8,853 nt of DNA from the NCBI GenBank assembly GCA_023418055.1, contig JAEZDP010000069.1:1-8853 (forward strand). The letters run 5' to 3'. Position numbers and translations under genes: made by a program. The stretch comes from Acidobacteriota bacterium (GTDB lineage: Bacteria > Acidobacteriota > Vicinamibacteria > Vicinamibacterales > Vicinamibacteraceae). The notes beneath the pieces were generated by a model. The model was not told the DNA's origin. It ran no database searches and saw only the letters and a program-made list of their open reading frames with translations. Shown piece after piece: positions 1 to 5,748 of the stretch (position 1 is its first letter; the number at the start of each line of letters is the position of its first letter).

Positions 1-1208
1 GCGAGGCTGACCGTGTCGAGCACGTGTCCCTGCGCGACGAAGAGGTCCATGTCGCCGTCGTTGTCGTAGTCGAGGAACTTCGTGCCCCATCCCGAGCCGC
101 GCACGGTGGCCCGGCCGACGCCGCTCACATGCGTCGCGTACGAGAACCCGTCAGGCCCATCGTTGCGGAACAACGCGTACCGTTCCAGGCTCAGCGTCGT
201 GACGATGAGGTCCGGACGCCCGTCGGCGTCGTAGTCGCCGAAGTCGGTGCCCATACCGGCAAAGCTCCGTCCGTCCTCGTCGAAGGCCACACCAGAGGCC
301 ACCGCGACCTCCGTGAACGTGCCGTCGCCGCGATTGGTGAACAGGAACTGACGCATCGAGTCGTTGGCGACAAACAGGTCCACATCACCATCGTCGTCGT
401 AGTCGTCGATGGCGACGCCCAGCGCCTTGCCGGCGTGGTCGGCGATGCCCGACTCGCGGGACACGTCGCGGAACGTGCCGTCGCCGTTGTTGCGGAAGAG
501 CACGTTTGCGATTGGCGGGAAGAGACGCGGATGGCAGTACGCGCGGTCAGCGCCGTCGGCCGAGCGACACTCCACGTTGGACTCCCACGACCAGTCGAGG
601 TACCGGCCCACGAACAGATCGAGGTGCCCGTCGTGATCGACGTCCACGAAGGCCGCGCTCGACGACCACCCCCCGACCGTCACGCCTGCGGTGGCTGTGA
701 CGTCCTCGAAGCTGCCATCGCCGCGGTTGCGATAGAGCGTGTTGCCGCCGTAACCGGTGACGTACAGGTCGAGGTGCCCGTCGGCGTCGAAGTCGCCCGT
801 CGCCACGCCGAAGTCGTAGCGATGGCCGGCGACACCCGCGGCAAGGGTGACGTCCTCGAACTGTCCGTCGCCCGCCTGGCGGTAGAGGCGGTTCCAGAAC
901 TGCGGATCGCGCTTGTCCGGGGCACGCGCCGAGGTCATGTCGACGTCGAGTGCCGCGCCGTTGGTGAAGAACACGTCGAGTCGGCCGTCACCGTCGTAGT
1001 CGAGCAGCGCTACGCCTCCACCCATCGTCTCGGGCAGGAACTTGACGGCGGTCTTCGATGCGGCGTGCCGGAACGTGATGCCGCGTGCCGCGGCGACGTC
1101 GCTGAACAGCGCGTGCGGGACGGGCGGATCAGGCTGTCCGAACCACCCGGGCGGGGACGCGAGCACGGCGACGGCTGCTGGAAGCGCCAGCCATCGGGGG
1201 CCGTTCAC
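1..1208 (-). CDS. FG-GAP/VCBS repeat protein, CRTAC1 (ASPIC/UnbV)-like, 3' end outside window
   Basis: Read on the minus strand from GTG at 1208, the frame stays open for 402 codons to the window edge, so the C-terminus is missing. The first residues (RWLALPAAVAVLA) look like a signal peptide without a lipobox, so the protein is probably exported. Six DxDxDG calcium-binding loops are visible, starting near residues 70, 139, 189, 269, 325 and 380. Each is followed by a hydrophobic strand such as LDLFV, the pattern of FG-GAP/VCBS beta-propeller blades. Between loops 3 and 4 is an insertion with Cys214 and Cys225. The complete paralogue at 5749-7647 has seven loops and then an ASPIC/UnbV domain, so one blade and that domain probably lie outside the window. 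The start is set by a GTGA overlap with the TPR gene stop and by an AGGTG ribosome site 5 nt upstream. It is the third gene of the receptor operon. Ligand and function are unknown. Confidence 0.9.
   Translation of the reverse strand, partial: MNGPRWLALPAAVAVLASPPGWFGQPDPPVPHALFSDVAAARGITFRHAASKTAVKFLPETMGGGVALLDYDGDGRLDVFFTNGAALDVDMTSARAPDKRDPQFWNRLYRQAGDGQFEDVTLAAGVAGHRYDFGVATGDFDADGHLDLYVTGYGGNTLYRNRGDGSFEDVTATAGVTVGGWSSSAAFVDVDHDGHLDLFVGRYLDWSWESNVECRSADGADRAYCHPRLFPPIANVLFRNNGDGTFRDVSRESGIADHAGKALGVAIDDYDDDGDVDLFVANDSMRQFLFTNRGDGTFTEVAVASGVAFDEDGRSFAGMGTDFGDYDADGRPDLIVTTLSLERYALFRNDGPDGFSYATHVSGVGRATVRGSGWGTKFLDYDNDGDMDLFVAQGHVLDTVSL
54..74 (-). repeat. Inverted exact repeat, copy 1 (21 nt, sixth calcium loop)
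   Basis: The minus strand is identical to 7048-7068 plus. It encodes LDYDNDG at the sixth DxDxDG loop (Asp380) of the FG-GAP protein at 1-1208, so it is positionally equivalent to its partner. Confidence 0.8.
471..495 (-). repeat. Inverted exact repeat, copy 1 (25 nt, FG-GAP blade)
   Basis: The minus-strand sequence of this interval is identical to the plus strand at 6147-6171. It encodes RNNGDGTF (residues 239-246) in the FG-GAP protein at 1-1208. The shared codon phase shows it derives from paralogous blades. Confidence 0.85.
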
Positions 1209-2110
1209 CGCCGCACCTGGGGGGCGCGCGCGGTGGCCGTCTGAAACGCCTCCATCGCCCGACGGGCGTCGTCGGGCCTTCCGAGCACACGGTAGGCGCG
1301 GGCGAGCAGGTAGTGGGGTTCAGGGTAGTCGGGGTCGAGCGTGACGGCCTGGGTGAGCCACTTGACGCCTGCGTCGGTGGCCTCCAGCTTCAGCAGCGCC
1401 TTGCCGGCCAGCAACAGGTTGCGCGGGTCGCGCGGGTTGCGCTGTGCGGCTTCGGCCGCGGCGTCGAAGGCGCGCTGGAACTCGCCCTGCCGCAGCAGCA
1501 GGTCGGCGTAGTTGGCGTACACCACGTCGTAGGCGGGCGCATCGGTCTGGGCGATGGCCATCGCCGTGGCGTAATGGCGCACGGCAGCGGCCTCGTCGCC
1601 GAGCGCTTCGCACGCCAACCCGAGGTTGTCCCACGCCTTGTACGACCTGGGGTCCAGCGTCGTGGCCCGCTCGAAGGCACGGTGGGCGTCCTGGTGGCGT
1701 TGCTGCTGGTAGTAGATGCGCCCCAGGTCGTAGGCAAGCTCGGCGTCGTCAGGGGCACGTGCCGCGGCCGACAGCAGGGTCAGCTCGGCGTCGCGGTCGT
1801 TGGCCACCAGATACAACGCGCGGGCACGGACCTTGAGCGCCGCGACGCTGAGCGGGCCCAGCGCCTCGAGCTGGCCCAGGGTCGCAAGCGCGGCCTCGAC
1901 GTCGCGCGACAACAACTCGGCCTGCGCGAGTGCGAGCAGCAGAGGAGGCGTGGCACCGCAGACCGTGACGGCCGCGGTGAACTCCGCACGAGCCTCCGTA
2001 TAGGCCTGGCGTTCGTAGGCTGCCCGCGCGTCGGCGATGCGGGCCGTGCACGACGTGTCGGCGGTGCCGGGCTGTGCCGACACCGCCAGGGCCACGCTGA
2101 ACCACCACAT
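1205..2110 (-). CDS. Secreted tetratricopeptide-repeat (TPR) protein
   Basis: A 301-residue protein that begins with a short hydrophobic export signal (MWWFSVALAVSA), probably cut after residue 12. The rest is helical TPR repeat from about residue 23 to 294. Clear units are near 121-154 (AYDLGRIYYQQQRHQDAHRAF, ending LDP), 155-188 (AWDNLGLACEALGDEAAAV), 192-226, 227-260 (ending LDP) and 261-294 (YLLARAYRVLGRPDDARRAM). Weaker units lie at 23-120, giving about eight in all. Cys21 and Cys51 are the main N-terminal cysteines, and there is no lipobox. TPR arrays are protein-binding scaffolds, so a role in assembling the neighbouring receptor and propeller proteins is plausible but inferred. The gene starts 19 nt after the receptor stop with no good ribosome site of its own, which suggests coupling. 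Its stop overlaps the next gene by 4 nt. No catalytic motif is visible. Confidence 0.9.
   Translation of the reverse strand: MWWFSVALAVSAQPGTADTSCTARIADARAAYERQAYTEARAEFTAAVTVCGATPPLLLALAQAELLSRDVEAALATLGQLEALGPLSVAALKVRARALYLVANDRDAELTLLSAAARAPDDAELAYDLGRIYYQQQRHQDAHRAFERATTLDPRSYKAWDNLGLACEALGDEAAAVRHYATAMAIAQTDAPAYDVVYANYADLLLRQGEFQRAFDAAAEAAQRNPRDPRNLLLAGKALLKLEATDAGVKWLTQAVTLDPDYPEPHYLLARAYRVLGRPDDARRAMEAFQTATARAPQVRR
1214..1218 (-). promoter_or_regulatory. Ribosome binding site deciding the GTG start at 1208
   Basis: AGGTG on the minus strand lies 5 nt before the GTG at 1208, inside the last codons of the TPR gene. Together with the GTGA stop/start overlap (1205-1208) it fixes the start of the FG-GAP gene and suggests translational coupling. 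Confidence 0.6.
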
Positions 2111-2129
2111 GCCAGAGAGTGTACCGGCC

Positions 2130-5100
2130 TCAGAACGTCAGGCGGGCCGACAACTGGATGCGGCGCGGCGCCTGCGCGACGCCGAAGATCCGGCCGAAGT
2201 TCGCGCTCGCCACGTCGAGGTCGGGTCCGCCCAGGCCGGACCGGTTCAGCACGTTGATGAAATCGGCACGCACCTCGACGCTGCGGCCGCTGCCGATGCC
2301 CACCCGCTTGAGCAGGCCGAAGTCCTCGGTGAACAAGGCCGGTCCCCGCACCGACAGCTGCGGCGGCGCGGTGCCGATGGTCGTGGGAATGCCCTGCGAC
2401 GAGATCTCCTGCAACTCGAAGGCGGCCGGGTTCAGGTAGGGCGTGCCGAGCACGGTGTCAGCCGACCCGCCGTCGAAGATCACCTGGTCCACCCCGGGCA
2501 CCACATTCGGGCGAATCGCGAAGCCAGCGCCGTTGAGGCGGCTATCGAAGACCGCAAGCGTGTTTCCTGCGCGGTAGTTGTGGATGCCCGTCAGCGTCCA
2601 GCCGCCGATGACCTGGCCGAGCAGCCCGCCGACGTCCAGTGCGCGTCCGGGGCCGACGGGCAGGTCGTAGACCCACGTCAGCTTGAGGAAGTGCGGCACG
2701 TGGCGGAACGGCGCGCGCGACCACTCCTCGCCGCGGCCATCCTGCGTGCGGATGAGGTCGTCGGTGCGCGACCACGTGTACGCGCCGAGTATCGCAAACC
2801 CGCTGTTGTACCGGCGTTCGATGGTGGCCTGGAACGAGTCGTATCGGGTCTTGCCCTGGAAGTCGTTGAGCAGCGTGAGATCGAGGAACTGCGGGTAGGG
2901 ACGCAGGGCCTGCTGCACCGTGCCCGCGAAGCCCGGATAGGGCGTCGGGATGCCAAGCTGCGGCTGGCTCGAGAGCGGCGAGAACAGCAGGTTGCCGTAC
3001 TGCGCGAGCGCCTCGTACGGAATGCGGTTGATGTTGCGGTCCACCCCCGGCATCGGCAGGTCGTTGCCGCGCGCCCCGATGTAGGCCAGCGTCGTCGCCA
3101 GGTTCTCGCCGAGCTGCTGGCGGACGGTGACGTTGAAGTTGTGGTACTTCTCGCGCCGCGCCTCGTTGCCCACCGTGATGGTCATGCCCTGGTTGTTGCG
3201 CTGCGTGACGTCACGATTGGGTAGCGGGCCCACGTAGTCCGGATAACGGTCGCTCAGGTACATCACCGGGTCCTGCGGGTTCGGCGTCGGCCGCGTCGCG
3301 CGGTTGACGACGATGTTGCCGTTGTAGCCGGTGGAGTCGAGCCCGCCGAATTCTCCGTCCGTGTAGGCCGTGCCCGGGCGGTTGCTCACGCTGTAGCCGC
3401 CGCTCACCGCCAGGTTCGGCGACACGGCATAGGCCATCCCGAGGCGCGGCTGGAACTGCTTGCGGTACGGGTCGATGAAGGTCTTGCGGCCCTCCTGGTC
3501 GGCAAACCGCAGCGCGCCTGGCAGGTTGCCCGCGGCGGGGTTGGGCAGCGTCAGGTCGAGATTGGTGACGTAGCCGTTGGTCTCGTAGACGCCGTTGATC
3601 ATCTGCCAGCGCAGGCCGAGGTTCAGGGTCAACTTCGCCGTGACCTTGAAGTCGTCCTGCAGGTAGAACGAGTAGTCGCGCTCGCGCAGTTTGGTGTTGA
3701 CGGCCTGCACGGCACGGTCCGACGTCGCCACGGCCCCGAGCAGGAAGCTCGCGTAGCTGTGGCCGGTGGATGTGTCGAAGCCTGGAAGGGCCGTCTGCGC
3801 GGGCAGGAAGTTGTAGTTGGGCGTTGCGTCGGCCAGATCGTTGTCCACGTAGTAGAAGCGGCCCTCGAAGCCGGCTTTGACGTTGTGCCGTCCGCGGATG
3901 TAGGTGATGTCGTCCTGAACGATCCAGCTGCCTTCGTCGCTGTTGCCGCGCGAGTTTGACCCGAAGTTCCCCATGTTGCCGAGGATGGGCGTGCCACCCA
4001 TGGTGAAGCGCGGGAAGGTGGTGTCGGGCACGTTGGAGAGGCCGATCTGCGAGGGCCATCCCTGGTTGAAGTAGACGCTGCGGTTGTTGTTCCCGAACCG
4101 GTTGTAGCCGATGGCGACGCGGTGCAGCAGGCTGTCGCTCACGACCCAGTTCTCGGTGGCCCGAATCAGCCAGCTCGGGGTCTTCTGCAGCTGATAGAGG
4201 TTGGTCGGCTTGCCGGGCGGCAGGCCGTAGCGGCCGGCCACCGAGTTGTTGCGGGTACGCCACTCGCGATTCACGTAGAACGACGCCCGGTGCTTCGTGG
4301 TGATGACCTGATCGACCTTGGCGGCGAAGGTCTGCTGGTCGAAGACGGGGCAGCAGCCGGCGAGCACGGGCTGGTTGTTGAGCAGGCGATCGAGGGCAGG
4401 CGTGTCCCACAGGCCCTGCTCGATGGTGTTGCGGGACACGGTGTCCCACAGGGCGCGCGGCACCTGGTTGTTGGGGAACGGATCGCGCACGACCCTGCCG
4501 TCCACGACACGCGTCGTTCGGGGATCGTAGAGCTGGCCGAAGCGGACGGGACGTCCGAGGGCGTCGGTACCGAGGAGGGTGCCGGACCGCGCGTCGCCTG
4601 TGTAGGACGGATCGAGCAGGCGCGAGAAGTCGCCGTTCTGGAAGTCGGCGGTGGGCAGGGTGCGGAAGGCCGTCGACAACTGGTTCTCTTCGTGCGTCTT
4701 CTCGAAGGTCATGAAGAAGAAGCTGCGGTCACGCCCGCGGTACAGCCGCGGAATGGTGATGGGCCCGCCGGCGGCCAGGGCCCAGTTCTGCAGCGTGCGG
4801 TCTGGCTTGGGACGGTTCAACGCCTTGCTGACGAAGCTGTTGGCGTCGAGCGCCGAGTCCTGGAAGTAGTAGGCGCCGGCGCCATGCAGGTCGTTGGTGC
4901 CGCTCTTGACGACGAAGTTCGCCACGGCCGTCTGGCCGCCGCCGTATTCGGCGCCGATGGTGCCGGTCTGCAGCTTGAACTCCTGCACCGCCTCGGTGGG
5001 CGGCGACATCTCGTTGTTGCTGCCGCCCTGGAGGTTCCGCCCGAGTGGCATGCCTTCGACCAGGATCTCGTGCGAATAGTTCCGCCCGCCGTTGATCGAC

Positions 5101-5627
5101 CCTTCGAACGTGTTACCCACGCTGCCGGGCAGGCTCGAGAAGATGAACTGCTGAATCTGGCGCTGACCATCCGACACCGGCACGGGCCAGGTCTGATACT
5201 CCTTGTTCGAGACGTAGCGGCCGATCTCGGCGGTGCCCGTCTCGATCATCGGGGCGGCGATGGTCACTTCTTCGGTGAGCGCATCGACGTCCATCTTGAA
5301 GTTGACGGTGAGCGTCTGTGCGGCCCGCAGCGTGACGTCGTTGGCCACGGCCCCGCGGAAGCCCTCGGCGGTCACCGCGATGCGGTACACGCCCGTCGGC
5401 AGGTATGGGATGACGTAGACCCCGGCGTCGGTCGTCGTGGTGCTGAACTCGACGTTGGTCTCGACGTTGGTGGCGACGACGGTGGCGCCGACCAGCACGC
5501 CGCCCGCCGAATCGGTGACCGTGCCGTTGAACTGCGAGCGTGCCACCTGCGCCATCGCCGGCGCACTCGCGAGGCACAGGGCAAGCAGGGTGAGGGCCGT
5601 GCCAAGGACCGACTGGCGTCTGGTCAT
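2130..5627 (-). CDS. TonB-dependent outer-membrane receptor, Oar-like, with carboxypeptidase-regulatory-like domain
   Basis: A 1165-residue outer-membrane receptor, a usual length for the Oar-like TonB receptor group common in Acidobacteriota. Residues 1-26 form a signal peptide (TRR n-region, LTLLALCLA core, cut after AMA). Residues about 29-112 are a carboxypeptidase-regulatory-like beta-sandwich (FNGTVTDSAGGVLVGATV). A TonB-box-like stretch (EEVTIAAP) follows near 119-126. The plug runs from about 125 to 245 and includes GGRNYSHEILVEGMPLG (180-196) and the AEYGGGQTAVANFVVKSGTN segment. The rest is a beta-barrel ending RIQLSARLTF with the terminal Phe used for barrel assembly. A GGAGG ribosome site 5 nt upstream supports the start. 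The mature protein has only two cysteines, adjacent to each other (425-426), in a probable extracellular loop. Members take up or bind ligands with energy from TonB/ExbBD. The substrate cannot be read from the sequence, and no SusD partner is present. It is the first gene of an operon with the TPR and FG-GAP genes. Confidence 0.93.
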   Translation of the reverse strand: MTRRQSVLGTALTLLALCLASAPAMAQVARSQFNGTVTDSAGGVLVGATVVATNVETNVEFSTTTTDAGVYVIPYLPTGVYRIAVTAEGFRGAVANDVTLRAAQTLTVNFKMDVDALTEEVTIAAPMIETGTAEIGRYVSNKEYQTWPVPVSDGQRQIQQFIFSSLPGSVGNTFEGSINGGRNYSHEILVEGMPLGRNLQGGSNNEMSPPTEAVQEFKLQTGTIGAEYGGGQTAVANFVVKSGTNDLHGAGAYYFQDSALDANSFVSKALNRPKPDRTLQNWALAAGGPITIPRLYRGRDRSFFFMTFEKTHEENQLSTAFRTLPTADFQNGDFSRLLDPSYTGDARSGTLLGTDALGRPVRFGQLYDPRTTRVVDGRVVRDPFPNNQVPRALWDTVSRNTIEQGLWDTPALDRLLNNQPVLAGCCPVFDQQTFAAKVDQVITTKHRASFYVNREWRTRNNSVAGRYGLPPGKPTNLYQLQKTPSWLIRATENWVVSDSLLHRVAIGYNRFGNNNRSVYFNQGWPSQIGLSNVPDTTFPRFTMGGTPILGNMGNFGSNSRGNSDEGSWIVQDDITYIRGRHNVKAGFEGRFYYVDNDLADATPNYNFLPAQTALPGFDTSTGHSYASFLLGAVATSDRAVQAVNTKLRERDYSFYLQDDFKVTAKLTLNLGLRWQMINGVYETNGYVTNLDLTLPNPAAGNLPGALRFADQEGRKTFIDPYRKQFQPRLGMAYAVSPNLAVSGGYSVSNRPGTAYTDGEFGGLDSTGYNGNIVVNRATRPTPNPQDPVMYLSDRYPDYVGPLPNRDVTQRNNQGMTITVGNEARREKYHNFNVTVRQQLGENLATTLAYIGARGNDLPMPGVDRNINRIPYEALAQYGNLLFSPLSSQPQLGIPTPYPGFAGTVQQALRPYPQFLDLTLLNDFQGKTRYDSFQATIERRYNSGFAILGAYTWSRTDDLIRTQDGRGEEWSRAPFRHVPHFLKLTWVYDLPVGPGRALDVGGLLGQVIGGWTLTGIHNYRAGNTLAVFDSRLNGAGFAIRPNVVPGVDQVIFDGGSADTVLGTPYLNPAAFELQEISSQGIPTTIGTAPPQLSVRGPALFTEDFGLLKRVGIGSGRSVEVRADFINVLNRSGLGGPDLDVASANFGRIFGVAQAPRRIQLSARLTF

Positions 5628-5701
5628 GTCTACCTCCGACGGCGGGACGCAGCAGGCCGAACGGGGCGCGCGCGAGCAACCGAGCGCTCACGCCGCACAC
5701 G

Positions 5702-5728
5702 GCATCTGCGTCCGCGTGTAGCATCTGC
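5702..5728. repeat. 8-bp direct repeat GCATCTGC in the divergent promoter region
   Basis: GCATCTGC occurs at 5702-5709 and again at 5721-5728, 19 bp from start to start. It could be a pair of operator half-sites, but two 8-bp copies in a GC-rich region may also be chance. Confidence 0.35.
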
Positions 5729-5730
5729 CT

Positions 5731-5738
5731 GGGGAGGG
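5731..5738 (+). promoter_or_regulatory. Ribosome binding site supporting the ATG at 5749
   Basis: GGGGAGGG ends 10 nt before the ATG at 5749. It favours this start over the in-frame GTG/ATG at 5842/5845, which would leave a signal sequence with no positive n-region. Confidence 0.5.
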
Positions 5739-5748
5739 CGGGCAAGAT

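Larger units (their letters stand above)
5628..5748. promoter_or_regulatory. Divergent intergenic region between receptor operon and FG-GAP gene
   Basis: This 121-bp gap should hold promoters for both the minus-strand receptor operon and the plus-strand FG-GAP gene. It contains the receptor ribosome site (GGAGG, 5633-5637 minus), the FG-GAP ribosome site (5731-5738 plus), an 8-bp palindrome GAGCGCTC (5682-5689) and a direct repeat of GCATCTGC (5702-5709 and 5721-5728). Matches to sigma-70 boxes are poor: on the minus strand TTGCCC (5745-5740) and TACACG (5720-5715) with a long 19-nt spacer; on the plus strand TAGCAT (5719-5724) without a good -35. The function as a promoter region is inferred from gene arrangement. 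Confidence 0.5.

Noticed and set aside
24..1244. Plus-strand 406-codon open frame
   Set aside because: It is antisense to the FG-GAP gene. It is low-complexity, Val/Glu/Arg-rich translation caused by complementing GAC-rich calcium-loop codons, and has no recognisable domain.
2037..3224. Plus-strand 395-codon open frame across the receptor 3' end and TPR 5' end
   Set aside because: Antisense shadow of two well-supported genes, with Arg/Ala/Val-rich composition and no motif.
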